A DNA stretch of 64,000 nucleotides from Geodermatophilus aquaeductus (GTDB lineage Bacteria; Actinomycetota; Actinomycetes; Mycobacteriales; Geodermatophilaceae), in contig NZ_FXTJ01000003.1 of assembly GCF_900182545.1 (NCBI RefSeq), positions 372,001 to 436,000 on the forward strand. The letters run 5' to 3'. The notes under the pieces were generated by a model. The model did not search any database and was not told where the DNA came from. It saw only the letters and a program-made list of their open reading frames with translations. The translations under genes and the position numbers were made by a program. Below, piece after piece: positions 33,902 through 42,365 of this stretch; the first letter of the stretch is position 1; each line of letters opens with the position of its first letter.

Positions 33902-35085
33902 CGCGAGCCCGCCCGGAGGCGGCCGAACAGGCCGGACTTGCGGGGGCCGGCGTCGGGCAGCAGCCGGCCGAGCAGGGTCTGCAGGCCGCGGGCGACGGCG
34001 TCGCGGCTGCCCGCCTCCAGGAGCGGGGCGCCGGTGTTGGTCGACAGCGGGACGGCGTTGGTCCGCGGCAGGACGACGTCGAGCGGCACGCCCACGGTCG
34101 TCTCGACGTCGGACATCGACAGCGCGCCCGCGGAGTCGGCCATGTTGAGCACCAGGTGCCGCCCGGCCGGCACCAGGCCGAGCTCGGTGAGCACGTCGAG
34201 CTCCTTGCGCAGCCCGCGCACGCCGGGCACGTCCATGCTGCTCATGAGCACCAGGTCGGTGGCCTTCTCCAGCGCCATGAGCGTGTGGTCGGACAGGCCC
34301 GGGGCGGTGTCGATGACGACGTAGCGGAACTCGTGGCTCAGGGTCTCGATGAGCCGGCCCACCTGCTCGGCGGTGACGGCGTCACCGGCGGCCGGCGACT
34401 CGCTGCCGGCCACGACGTAGAGGCCGCTGGGGTGCCGGGTGAGGAAGGTCTTGAGCACCAGCGGGTCGTTGCTGGCCGCGCCGTGCACGGTGTCGGGCAG
34501 CGAGTACTCCGGCGCGAGGGCCAGGGCGCTGGCGACGTCGCCGAACTGCACGTCGAGGTCGACGATCACCGTCGGGCCGACGCCGGCCTTGGCCAGGCCG
34601 ATCGCCAGGTTGGTGGACACCGTGGTCTTGCCGACCCCGCCCTTGGGCGAGGCGACGACGACCACCCGGTGCTCCGGGCGGCTGCCGGTGGCGGCCTGCG
34701 TGGCCTCCCAGCGGGCACGGGCGAGGTCGGCGGCGCGGCCGATGACCGCCTCGACGTCGGCCGGGCCGGCGTCGGCTGACAGGACGTCGCGGACGCCGGC
34801 GCGCATGGCCGACATCCACAGGTCGGGGTCGGCGGGGGCCACCACGACGACGCTGCTCATCGGGGCGGCGACGTCGACGTGGCCGGCGAGGACGAACGCC
34901 CGCTCGAGCGGCACCGCCGGGCCGAGCACGACGACCTGCGGGTTGCCGGCCTCGGCGATCCGGCCGAGCAGCCCGCCGTCGGCGTCGAGGGTTTCGACGC
35001 CGAGGTTGAGCAGGTCGCCGTTGCTGGCCTCGGCGAAGCGCTGGACGAGGTCGGCTCCGACGCCGACCGTGAGGACCTGGGTCAC
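33898..35085 (-). CDS. tadZ: Tad pilus localisation ATPase TadZ/CpaE
   Basis: A 395-residue MinD/ParA-like protein that places the pilus machine at a pole or site. Residues about 1-125 form a degenerate receiver-like domain, then the deviant Walker A VVASPKGGVGKTTVSTNLAI, Walker A' VIVDLDVQFGDVAS and YVVIDTAPGLSDHTLMALEK. GTG 35085 overlaps the cpaB stop as GTGA. Some actinobacterial loci call the same protein SspI or CpaE; function follows from family. Confidence 0.9.
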   Translation of the reverse strand: MTQVLTVGVGADLVQRFAEASNGDLLNLGVETLDADGGLLGRIAEAGNPQVVVLGPAVPLERAFVLAGHVDVAAPMSSVVVVAPADPDLWMSAMRAGVRDVLSADAGPADVEAVIGRAADLARARWEATQAATGSRPEHRVVVVASPKGGVGKTTVSTNLAIGLAKAGVGPTVIVDLDVQFGDVASALALAPEYSLPDTVHGAASNDPLVLKTFLTRHPSGLYVVAGSESPAAGDAVTAEQVGRLIETLSHEFRYVVIDTAPGLSDHTLMALEKATDLVLMSSMDVPGVRGLRKELDVLTELGLVPAGRHLVLNMADSAGALSMSDVETTVGVPLDVVLPRTNAVPLSTNTGAPLLEAGSRDAVARGLQTLLGRLLPDAGPRKSGLFGRLRAGSR

Positions 35086-35846
35086 TTGTCGCCTCCGCTG
35101 GGAGTGGTTGCGGTGAGGGTGGTGTCGTCCGAGGACGCGTCGGTCACGAGCGTGAGCCAGACCGTCCCGAGCTCGGCCCCGGCGGCCAGCACGGGAGCGT
35201 CCTGCGGGAGGACCGCGAGGGTGACGGTCACGGCGTCGGTCCCGGCCGCGGTGGCGGCGCCGTCCTCCGACGAGGCGGGAACGCCGTTGTCCACGCGGGT
35301 GACCAGGACGTCGGCGAGGGCCTGGCGGCTCACCGGCCGCTGGGTGGTGGTGCCGGGGATGGTCTCCGGGGTCGAGACGACGACGTCGACGACGTCGTGG
35401 GGCGCCAGCTGCCCGCCGAGGGCGCGCTGCGGCTCCAGCGTCAGGCTCATCTCGACCATGCCCGCGGGCACCGGTGCGCTGCCGTCGGCCTCCAGCTCGT
35501 CCACGTGCGGGACGGCGAAGCGCGCGGACTGGACCTGCTCGCCCGCGAGGAGCGGCGCCGTCGTCAGCTTGCCCGCGAGCGCGTCGAGGGCGGCAACGTC
35601 GGTCAGCGCGCCGTCGCTCACCAGGCGCGCGGGCACCTGCTCCTCCACGACGGCGGACCGGACGGTGGCGACGTCCGCGCCCTTCGGCACCTCCCGGCCG
35701 ACGACGAGGACGGAGACCTGCTCCTCCCCCGCCTGGGCCCGTTCGTCGGCGCCGCGGACGTACTGGACGAGGACGACCGCCCCGAACAGGGCGAGCGCGA
35801 GGGCGGTGAAGCCGGCGATGATCCGACGTCGCATGGTGGTGGTCAT
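35082..35846 (-). CDS. cpaB: Flp pilus assembly protein CpaB/RcpC
   Basis: A 254-residue protein with one N-terminal membrane helix (IIAGFTALALALFGAVVLVQ) and an extracytoplasmic SAF domain (VSVLVVGREVPKGADV, LLAGEQVQSARF) followed by the RcpC region (LGGQLAPHDVVDVVVSTPET). In Gram-negatives it helps the secretin; here, with no outer membrane, it may act in the wall. ATG 35846. It lies directly after tadG (2 bp between) and overlaps tadZ. Confidence 0.88.
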   Translation of the reverse strand: MTTTMRRRIIAGFTALALALFGAVVLVQYVRGADERAQAGEEQVSVLVVGREVPKGADVATVRSAVVEEQVPARLVSDGALTDVAALDALAGKLTTAPLLAGEQVQSARFAVPHVDELEADGSAPVPAGMVEMSLTLEPQRALGGQLAPHDVVDVVVSTPETIPGTTTQRPVSRQALADVLVTRVDNGVPASSEDGAATAAGTDAVTVTLAVLPQDAPVLAAGAELGTVWLTLVTDASSDDTTLTATTPSGGDK

Positions 35847-35848
35847 CC

Positions 35849-36871
35849 CTACTGGGGGTCGAGGAACACGGAGTAGGCGCCGCGGTACCGGGCGTCGAAG
35901 GTCGTGAGGTCAGGAGCGGTTCGGGAGACAGTCGCGGGGGTCCCCGAGTCCGCCGGCAACGCGGCCCGCGAGAAGCGGCCGATGAGAGCCGGGTCGTCGG
36001 TCCGGTTGATGTAGTCGTAGCCCTCGAGGTAGAAGGCGGCGTAGGCGTAGACGCGGAGCTGCTGAGCGCCGACCGGCCCGGTGACCCGGTCCCAGATCGG
36101 GACGATGACGGTGGTCCCGACCAGGCTCGCCAGGTAGGCGTTGCTGCAGCTGACCGGCAGCCGGTAGTAGGTCGTGTACATGCCGGTGTACTGGCTGACG
36201 GTGCCGCCGATCGTGGACGTCGTGCCACAGGCGTTGTTGTTGTCGTCGCCATTGGTCACCGCGTAGCCGACCTGGACCGGCGTCACGCCGTCGGGCCCGA
36301 TGCAGGTCTGGGGGGAACCGAGATCCGTGGTGGCGTTGACACGGATCGTGGCGTTGCCGTTGCGGTCGCGCTGCATCTGGCCGACGTACTCGCACCAGCT
36401 GATGACCAGCGGGAACTTCGCCAGCCCGCCGGAGGTCGGCGCCCAGGAGGCCCGGCTGGTGGTGGTGACGCGGGTCGACGTCCGGCCGACCGCCTGGGCG
36501 AACCAGTGCGTCGCGTCGGCCGACGTGGTGACGGTGACCTGCTGCGTGCCCACCGACACCGTCGGGGTGCGCAGGGTGGCGTCCGCGGCGTCGGCGGCGC
36601 CGGCGTTCGCCGTGAGCATCGCCGAGGCGGTGGCGGCGGTGTTGCCGCAGGTGCCGCGCGCGCAGTCGGCGGCGATCGCGAGGGCCGCCGCGTCGGCCGC
36701 GTTGCTCAGCTGCGTGCGGTCGGAGTAGTAGGAGGCGACGTCGACGGCGAGCGCCCCGCAGGCGAGCAGCGACGTGAAGAGCAGGACGGTCATGACGGCC
36801 GTGGCCCCGCGCTCCTGGGCGAGGCGGCGCGGGGACAGTCGGCGGAGCAGCCGGGTGGTCAGCCGCCGCAT
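35849..36871 (-). CDS. tadG: TadG-like pseudopilin-related protein with cysteine-rich exported domain
   Basis: A 340-residue protein. The N-terminus has a TadG/TadE-type signal (ERGATAVMTVLLFTSLLACG) whose helix anchors the protein; the remaining roughly 290 residues are exported. That part has many threonines and asparagines and about seven cysteines (DCARGTCG, SWCEYV, TCIGPDG, NNACGTT, SCSNAY), suggesting disulfides, and has no von Willebrand domain. ATG 36871 overlaps tadE by 13 bp. Local composition is less GC-rich than its neighbours. Likely a minor pilin or tip/wall component. Confidence 0.82.
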   Translation of the reverse strand: MRRLTTRLLRRLSPRRLAQERGATAVMTVLLFTSLLACGALAVDVASYYSDRTQLSNAADAAALAIAADCARGTCGNTAATASAMLTANAGAADAADATLRTPTVSVGTQQVTVTTSADATHWFAQAVGRTSTRVTTTSRASWAPTSGGLAKFPLVISWCEYVGQMQRDRNGNATIRVNATTDLGSPQTCIGPDGVTPVQVGYAVTNGDDNNNACGTTSTIGGTVSQYTGMYTTYYRLPVSCSNAYLASLVGTTVIVPIWDRVTGPVGAQQLRVYAYAAFYLEGYDYINRTDDPALIGRFSRAALPADSGTPATVSRTAPDLTTFDARYRGAYSVFLDPQ

Positions 36872-37296
36872 CGCATCCTCGCCTGGCCGGAGAGGTCGAC
36901 GCCGGTGCGGCCGAGCATCCCGGAGACGAACGCCTGCCGGTAGGTGATCCGGACGGTGACGGTGTCGGTGGGCGTGGCGCCGGCGCACGAGCTGCCGCGG
37001 GAGAAGGTGAGGGTGACGGCCGACGAGGGCACACCGAGGGAGCTGGCGGCGTTGACCGCGGCCGTCCGGGCCGTCGTGGCGTTGTTGGTGAGCACCATGG
37101 CCCGGGCGCCCTCGCGGGCGGCCGCCGACAGCATGCTCTGGGCCGAGAAGGCCTTGCTGAACTCGACGATGCCGAAAAGCAGCATCAGCAGGACCGGGGC
37201 GACGAGGGCGAACTCGACAGCGGCGGCACCGCGCTCCCCGAGGAGGCGGGCCAGTGGCCGCTGCGAGCGGCGAGGACGACGGGACCGGGGGTCCAT
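36859..37296 (-). CDS. tadE: TadE-like minor pseudopilin
   Basis: A 145-residue protein with the classic TadE signal: basic leader then GERGAAAVEFALVAPVLLML and GIVEFSKAF, where the prepilin peptidase would cut before the hydrophobic stretch. The exported part is about 95 residues with two cysteines. ATG 37296 has GGAGAGGAG upstream. It follows the flp pilin gene across a strong hairpin and overlaps tadG. Confidence 0.9.
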   Translation of the reverse strand: MDPRSRRPRRSQRPLARLLGERGAAAVEFALVAPVLLMLLFGIVEFSKAFSAQSMLSAAAREGARAMVLTNNATTARTAAVNAASSLGVPSSAVTLTFSRGSSCAGATPTDTVTVRITYRQAFVSGMLGRTGVDLSGQARMRCGG

Positions 37297-37340
37297 GGGC
37301 CGGCGCTCCTCTCCGGAGTGTGGTAGGGGGGTCTACGGGG

Positions 37341-37380
37341 CGGAGGCGGTGCGGTGCCGGGTGGCACCGCACCGCCTCCG
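37341..37380 (-). terminator. Hairpin between flp and tadE (partial terminator/attenuator)
   Basis: A perfect 18-bp stem (37341-37358 with 37363-37380) and a 4-nt loop lie 30 bp after the flp stop and 44 bp before tadE. Pilin is needed in large excess over machine proteins, so leaky termination or message stabilisation here would set the ratio. Confidence 0.7.
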
Positions 37381-37409
37381 GCGACCCGAGGTGGTACAGG
37401 ACCTGCGGG

Positions 37410-37601
37410 TCAGAGGATGCTGTCGAACTTCGCCTTGATCTCGGGACCGAAGACGGCGGTCACACCGGCGACGATGGCGGCGATGGCGGCGACCAGCAGC
37501 GCGTACTCGACCATGCTGGCGCCCTTCTCACCCTTGACCGACTCGAGCCGGTCGGAGACGACGAAGGACAGGGTCTGCAGGGCGGCGAAGATGGTGGTCA
37601 C
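37410..37601 (-). CDS. flp: Flp-family type IVb major pilin
   Basis: The 63-residue pilin subunit. The cleavage region is KGEKGASMVEYALLVAAIAA: after the glycine the mature protein begins with the hydrophobic, Glu-Tyr-containing helix of Flp pilins, ending GPEIKAKFDSIL. GTG 37601 is chosen because AAGGAG lies 6 nt upstream; longer frames lack a ribosome site. First gene of the Tad operon. Confidence 0.93.
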   Translation of the reverse strand: MTTIFAALQTLSFVVSDRLESVKGEKGASMVEYALLVAAIAAIVAGVTAVFGPEIKAKFDSIL

Positions 37602-37935
37602 GGTGCTCTCCTTGCGGGTCGGCCGTCGGCGGGTCCGGGTCCGTGTGACTCGGTGTCGCGGCTTGCACACTGAGAGTCGGACAGCCGACCGGGCGGGTGA
37701 AGAGCACGGCTGTGGTTCTCCCCCCAGGGGGTGAGACGCCGCGGCCTCCCTGTGTTGCGCCGGAGCCGTCCTGACGTGCGTTTCCCCAGGTCAGCGAGCT
37801 GTCGTCGGGGAAACAGTCGACCGGCGACCTGGGGGCCTCCGGGGGCGGCTCCGGACGTCACCGGGGCCGTGCGGGACCACCGGGACGGGCGACGGGTGAC
37901 ACCCGACCGGGCGTACGGCCGGAGCGCGAGGGCCC
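37602..37935. other. 334-bp non-coding region upstream of flp
   Basis: Lies between the flp start and the end of the prepilin peptidase gene and should hold the Tad operon promoter. I see no convincing -35/-10 pair. Notable parts: an 8-bp inverted repeat GTTTCCCC/GGGGAAAC (37780-37787 and 37807-37814, 19 bp apart), and a short C-run/G-run palindrome near 37720-37735. Several small GC hairpins near 37880-37920 could end the peptidase transcript. No conserved open frame is apparent. Confidence 0.6.
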
Positions 37936-38616
37936 TCACAGCAGCCCCTGCCACGTCCCGGCGAGCACCGCGGCGACCAGCGCCCCGGCCACGAGCGCGG
38001 GTCCGAAGGGCAGCTCGGTGCGCCGTCCGGCCCGCCGGAGGGCGAGCAGGGCGAGGCCGAGCACCGCCTGCACCAGGAAGCCGAGGAAGAAGCCGGCGAG
38101 GACCACCGGCCAGCCCAGCCAGCCGAGCAGCAGGCCGAGCAGCCCGGCCAGCTTGACGTCGCCCATGCCCATGCCCGACGGCGAGACCAGCGCCATGAGC
38201 AGCAGGACACCGAAGGCCGCCGAGCCCGCGAGCACGGCGCGCAGCAGGTCGTCCCACCGGTCCCCGACGGCCGCGGCGACGGTGAGCAGCAGCAGCGCGC
38301 CGGCGGTCGCGGGCAGCAGCACTCGGTTGGGCAGCAGCTGCTCGCGCAGGTCGATGACGCTGAGCAGGACGCCGGCCGCCACGAACCACAGCCACGCCGG
38401 CAGCTCCGCCGTCGGGCCGAAGCGCAGGGCGGCCAGGACGAACAGCGCCGCCGTCGCCACCTCGAGCAGCCCGCGCGGGGCCACTCCCCCGCGGCCCCCG
38501 AGGACCGCGCCGACGGTGGCCGGGCGCGGCCACGGGAAGCGCGCCGCGGCGCGGTCGACCAGGTGACCGACCGCCGCGCCGCTCAGCGCCGCGGCGGCCA
38601 GCACGAGGCCGGTCAC
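37936..38616 (-). CDS. tadV: Prepilin peptidase (A24, TadV/CpaA type)
   Basis: A 226-residue membrane aspartic peptidase that processes Flp and TadE-type prepilins. Seven to eight helices. The two catalytic aspartates are in VIDLREQLLPNR and in the GxGD motif GMGMGDVKLAG. There is no N-terminal methylase domain with zinc cysteines, as usual for TadV. GTG 38616. Same strand as the Tad operon but 334 bp upstream of flp, so it may be expressed separately. Confidence 0.9.
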   Translation of the reverse strand: MTGLVLAAAALSGAAVGHLVDRAAARFPWPRPATVGAVLGGRGGVAPRGLLEVATAALFVLAALRFGPTAELPAWLWFVAAGVLLSVIDLREQLLPNRVLLPATAGALLLLTVAAAVGDRWDDLLRAVLAGSAAFGVLLLMALVSPSGMGMGDVKLAGLLGLLLGWLGWPVVLAGFFLGFLVQAVLGLALLALRRAGRRTELPFGPALVAGALVAAVLAGTWQGLL

Positions 38617-38848
38617 GCTGCGGTCCGGGGGCGGGGGGCGGGCACGGCGAGGACGGTGGCACAGCGATCGACCCGGTCCCGGCCGGTACCGGGACACGAC
38701 CCGCCGCGTCGTCCCGGCTGTCACGGACGGCGCAACCGTCCCACGGCACCGGGGCGCTCAAGCCGAAAGACGTACGGGATCCGGCCTGGTCAGGTGGCTG
38801 TTCCTGCCGGTGCGACGATGCCGTGGACGACCCGACTGGAGGAGACGC

Positions 38849-39697
38849 ATGACCCCGCCCGGCACCCCGTCCTCGACCCGGCTCCCCGACGGCCGCGAGC
38901 TCGCGTGGACGGAGTGGGGGCCGCGGGACGGCCGGCCGGTGCTGTTCTGTCCCGGCGCCGGGATGAGCGGTGTCCTCGGCTTCGGCACCGACCTGCTGCC
39001 CGGGCTCGGCCTGCGGCTGCTGGCCCTCGACCGTCCGGGCCTGGGCCGGTCCACACCGGACCCGGGCAAGACGTACGCCTCCTGGGCCGGCGACGTCGGG
39101 CACCTGGTGTCGGCGCTGGGACTGCGCCGCGTCCTCGGCGTCGGTTTCTCGCAGGGCGCTCCCTTCGCCGTCGCGCTCGTCGGGGCCGGCCTGCTCGACG
39201 CCGTGGCACTGGTCGCCGGGCAGGACGACCTGCGTGCCCGGCGGCACCTGCTCGTGCCCGAGGTCGCCGGCATGCTCGACGCCGCCGACGCCGACCCGGC
39301 CGGCTTCGAGCGGGAGATCGCCCGCGTCACGAGCGCCGACTGGCTGTGGCAGGTCATCCTCACGACCGCGGCCCCGGGGGACCGGGAGCGTTACGAGGGC
39401 AGCGACCTCGGCCCCGCCGTCCGCGCGGCGCTGGACGACGGGTTCCGGCAGGGCGCGACCGGTTACGCGCGCGACCTGGTCACCGCGCTGGGCCCCTGGC
39501 CGGTGCGGCCCGAGGAGCTGACCGTGCCGGTGCACCTCTGGTACGGCGCGCAGGACACCAGCACCGTGCACTCCCCCGACCTCGGCCGGTCGCTGGCCGC
39601 CCGGATCCCCGGCGCCCGGCACACGGTGCTCGACGACGAGGGCGGCGCGCTGCTGTGGACCCGGGCGGCGGACGTCCTGGGAGCGCTCGCCGCCTGA
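38849..39697 (+). CDS. Alpha/beta hydrolase
   Basis: A 282-residue alpha/beta hydrolase. Oxyanion region FCPGAGMS, LALDRPGLGRS strand-turn, nucleophile S101 in GVGFSQGAPF (with Gln after the Ser), and a C-terminal His in GARHTVLDDEG. The acid is probably the Asp of WYGAQDTST. Substrate not identifiable. ATG 38849 has GGAGGAG 5 nt upstream. It is followed 30 bp later by the DUF1905 gene. Confidence 0.85.
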   Translation: MTPPGTPSSTRLPDGRELAWTEWGPRDGRPVLFCPGAGMSGVLGFGTDLLPGLGLRLLALDRPGLGRSTPDPGKTYASWAGDVGHLVSALGLRRVLGVGFSQGAPFAVALVGAGLLDAVALVAGQDDLRARRHLLVPEVAGMLDAADADPAGFEREIARVTSADWLWQVILTTAAPGDRERYEGSDLGPAVRAALDDGFRQGATGYARDLVTALGPWPVRPEELTVPVHLWYGAQDTSTVHSPDLGRSLAARIPGARHTVLDDEGGALLWTRAADVLGALAA

Positions 39698-39727
39698 GCT
39701 GTCGTCCCCCTCGGGCAGGCTGCGCTC

Positions 39728-39994
39728 GTGCCCTTCGACGCGACGCTGGTCCGCTGGCCGGGCGCGGGCGGCTGGGTCTTCGCGCCCGTGCCGGCCGAGC
39801 ACGCGCCGGAGGCGGCGGGCCCGTTCGGCCGCGTGCCCGTGACGGCGACCGTCGACGGGCGGACGTGGGCGACGAGCGTCTGGCGCGACCGCGCGGCCGG
39901 CTGGCTGCTCCCGGTGCCGGCGCGGATCCGCCGCGGCAGGGACGACGGCGACGTGGTCACCGTCGACGTCGAGGTGGATCCCGCTCGGCTGTGA
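39728..39994 (+). CDS. DUF1905 family protein
   Basis: An 88-residue beta-rich protein matching DUF1905: GWVFAPVPAEHA, FGRVPVTATVDGRTWATSVW, GWLLPVPARIRRG, DVVTVDVEVD. Often the N-terminal part of YdeI/OmpD-associated proteins; here it stands alone. GTG 39728. Probably in one transcript with the hydrolase before it. Function unknown. Confidence 0.85.
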   Translation: MPFDATLVRWPGAGGWVFAPVPAEHAPEAAGPFGRVPVTATVDGRTWATSVWRDRAAGWLLPVPARIRRGRDDGDVVTVDVEVDPARL

Positions 39995-40004
39995 CCTGCG
40001 GAAA

Positions 40005-40027
40005 CTGTCGTACCCCGCCCGTAGGTT
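40005..40027 (+). promoter_or_regulatory. PafBC-type DNA-damage promoter
   Basis: CTGTCGTAC (40005-40013), 8 bp, then TAGGTT (40022-40027). This fits the layout of the LexA-independent PafBC motif TTGTCRGTG-N8-TANNNT, with six of nine upstream bases differing little (TGTC and the purine match; the last three do not). The -10 ends 7 bp before the GTG at 40035, so the transcript would be leaderless. Confidence 0.5.
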
Positions 40028-40034
40028 CGGGGTC

Positions 40035-41513
40035 GTGCAGGAGGTCGCCGGGTCGCTCGTGGAGCGTGCGCTGGCGGGCTGGCTCGTCGAGCAGCCCGCG
40101 CGCGTGCAGCGGCTGCCGGTCGCCTTGCTGTCACGGGAGCAGAAGGCCGCCGAGCTCCAGCGCCTGCAGGCGCGCAAGGCGATGGAGGCCGCCTACGAGG
40201 CCGAACTGATCCTGGGTCTCGCGGACGACTCACCCGATGACGACGATCCGCCGCCGGGGTCCCCTGGTGCCCGCGCGCGGTCGTGGAAGCCCGACACCGA
40301 GCTGCCGGGTGTCTCGGAGTTCTTTCCCGCCGAGCTGGCCATGGTGCTCAACTGCGGACGGCTCTCGGCGAGCCAGCGGGCGCACCGGGCCTGGACCTAC
40401 CGCACGCACCTGCCCGCCGCGTGGGCCGCGATGCGCGCCGGGAAGTTGGACGAGTACCGGGTGAACACGTTGGTCGACGTCCTGCAGCACACGGACCCGG
40501 CGATCGCGCGGGCCGTCGAGAGCCGGCTGCTGCCCGAGGCGGCCGACCTGACGGTGGGCCGACTGAAGAAGCGCGCCTTGGAGCTCCTCCTCGAGCTCGA
40601 TGCCGAGGCGGCCGAGCGGCGGCGGGAGCAGGCCAGGCGGCGGTCTGACGTGCGGGTCTACCCGTCCCCGCAGGAGGGCATGGCCACGATCGCCGCCGAC
40701 CTGCCCGCGGACGTGGCGGCGGCCTGTCACGCGCTGGTCGACGCGCTGGCGCGGATGCTGAAGGCCGACGGCGACGACCGGCCGATCGGGGAGATCCGCA
40801 CCGCGGTGTTCGCCGACCTGATTCAGCGGCCGTGGGACGACTCCCGGCCGCCGGTGACCGCGCACCTGCAGATCATCGCCACGCTGGCGTCCCTGGCCGG
40901 CCTCTCGGACGAGGCGGGCGAGGTCAACGGCCTGCCGGTCACCGCCGCGCAACTCCGCGAACTGCTCCGTCAGCTCGACGGGCTCGGCATCCGCACCCCG
41001 GAAGGTGGATCGGTGACCCTCGCTCTCACCGACGAGGACGGGGCCCTGCGTGCGACCAGCACCCTGGACCAGCTGCGCCGCCTCGCCCGCCGGGGATGCG
41101 TGGAGCACCCGACCGACGACTGCAGGTGCGCTGTCCTCGACCGACCTGAGCCGGTGGACCGCTACACGCCCTCGGCCGCGCAGGACCGCTTCGTGTGCAC
41201 CCGGGACCGCACCTGCCGGTTCCCCACCTGCGGACAGCGGGTCGGGTGGGCCGACGCCGACCACGTCGTCCCGCACGCACGCGGCGGGGCCACCGACTGC
41301 GGCAACCTCTGCTGTCTCTGCCGGTCCCACCACCGGCTGAAGACCTTCGCGCGCGCCTGGCGCTTCTCGATGTCCGCCGACGGGGTCCTGACCGTGACGA
41401 CACCGTCGGGCATCACCCGCACGACCCGGCCACCGGGCATGCGGCCACCACCGCCGGCACCCGACCCACCTCCCGACGAAGCCGAGCCGGACGACGACCT
41501 CCCGCCCTTCTGA
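40035..41513 (+). CDS. DUF222 / HNH endonuclease domain protein (13E12-type)
   Basis: A 492-residue protein of the actinobacterial 13E12 repeat family. DUF222 covers about residues 80-340 (FFPAELAMVLNCGRLSASQR, AWAAMRAGKLDEYRVNTLVD). The HNH nuclease is at about 385-440: RDRTCRFPTCGQRVGWADADH, VVPHARGGATDCGNLCCLC, SHHRLKT, with the metal-binding histidines and zinc cysteines present. The tail is Pro/Asp-rich. Such genes are multi-copy and DNA-damage induced in mycobacteria. GTG 40035 is leaderless behind a PafBC-type promoter. Confidence 0.9.
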   Translation: MQEVAGSLVERALAGWLVEQPARVQRLPVALLSREQKAAELQRLQARKAMEAAYEAELILGLADDSPDDDDPPPGSPGARARSWKPDTELPGVSEFFPAELAMVLNCGRLSASQRAHRAWTYRTHLPAAWAAMRAGKLDEYRVNTLVDVLQHTDPAIARAVESRLLPEAADLTVGRLKKRALELLLELDAEAAERRREQARRRSDVRVYPSPQEGMATIAADLPADVAAACHALVDALARMLKADGDDRPIGEIRTAVFADLIQRPWDDSRPPVTAHLQIIATLASLAGLSDEAGEVNGLPVTAAQLRELLRQLDGLGIRTPEGGSVTLALTDEDGALRATSTLDQLRRLARRGCVEHPTDDCRCAVLDRPEPVDRYTPSAAQDRFVCTRDRTCRFPTCGQRVGWADADHVVPHARGGATDCGNLCCLCRSHHRLKTFARAWRFSMSADGVLTVTTPSGITRTTRPPGMRPPPPAPDPPPDEAEPDDDLPPF

Positions 41514-41525
41514 CCGGTCGGGTCG

Positions 41526-42365
41526 TCACGCCAGGACACGTGCGAGGAACGGGTCGACCGCTGCACGGAAGGCGGCCGGCTGCTCCACGAACGGGAAGTG
41601 ACCGCTGCCCTCGACCACCACCGCCTCGCCGCGGGCGAACAGGCCGGCCACCGCGAGCACCGGCGCGACCCCCGTGGAGACGTCCCGCTCCCCCGCCACC
41701 ACCAGGGTCGGTGCGGTCACCGCGCGCAGCCGCTCGTGCAGGTCGGCGGGCGTCTCCCCCGCCATGTACGTGCGCGCCGCGGCCACGGCGTACCGCATCC
41801 CGCGGGCGTGCGCCTGCGTCGTCGCGTCCCAACGCGCGTAACCGAGCGCCGCGCTGCGCACCCGCCACGCGGTGAAGGTGTCGTCGTCGGTCAGGTCCGG
41901 CTCCTCCTCGAGCGCCGCGAGTGCGGCCGCGACGGCCGGCTCCTGCGCGCGGGCGGCCAACAGCGCGGCGGCGTCGGAGGGCACGTCCACCAGGTACTCC
42001 GCGGGCGGCGTGACCAGCACCTGTGCGGCCAGCCGCCCGGGGAACCGGGCGGCGTGGGCGACGGCCAGACGGGTGCCCGCCGAGTGCGCCACCAGCGTGC
42101 ACCGGTCGAGTCCGAGCGCGGCCCGCAGCCGGTCGACGTCGTCGGCCTGGTCCCACCGCGAGGCGAGCGGCGCGTCCCGGGACCGGCCGACGCCACGCAT
42201 GTGCGGCACCACGAGCCGGTACCGCTCGCCCATACCGGCCAGGTCGCCGAGGTACGCGGGGTGCGCGGCCGCGCCGTCGGCGAGCACGAGCAGCGTCGGC
42301 CCGTCGTCCCGGCCGAGGACGTCGGCGTGCAGGACCGCCCCGTCGGCAGCGGTGTAGGTCGCCAT
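41526..42365 (-). CDS. Alpha/beta hydrolase
   Basis: A 279-residue alpha/beta hydrolase. Nucleophile S95 in TLVAHSAGTRLA, HMRGVGRS before it, acid probably in VVAGERDVSTG, His in VEGSGHFPFVEQP. Similar to haloperoxidase/proline-iminopeptidase-like enzymes; substrate unknown. ATG 42365 overlaps the upstream hypothetical gene as TGATG, so the two are co-translated. Confidence 0.85.
   Translation of the reverse strand: MATYTAADGAVLHADVLGRDDGPTLLVLADGAAAHPAYLGDLAGMGERYRLVVPHMRGVGRSRDAPLASRWDQADDVDRLRAALGLDRCTLVAHSAGTRLAVAHAARFPGRLAAQVLVTPPAEYLVDVPSDAAALLAARAQEPAVAAALAALEEEPDLTDDDTFTAWRVRSAALGYARWDATTQAHARGMRYAVAAARTYMAGETPADLHERLRAVTAPTLVVAGERDVSTGVAPVLAVAGLFARGEAVVVEGSGHFPFVEQPAAFRAAVDPFLARVLA

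Noticed and set aside
40035-41513. DUF222-HNH gene as a sign of a prophage or homing element
   Set aside because: No integrase, att-like repeats, tail or packaging genes; family is a multi-copy chromosomal one in actinobacteria.
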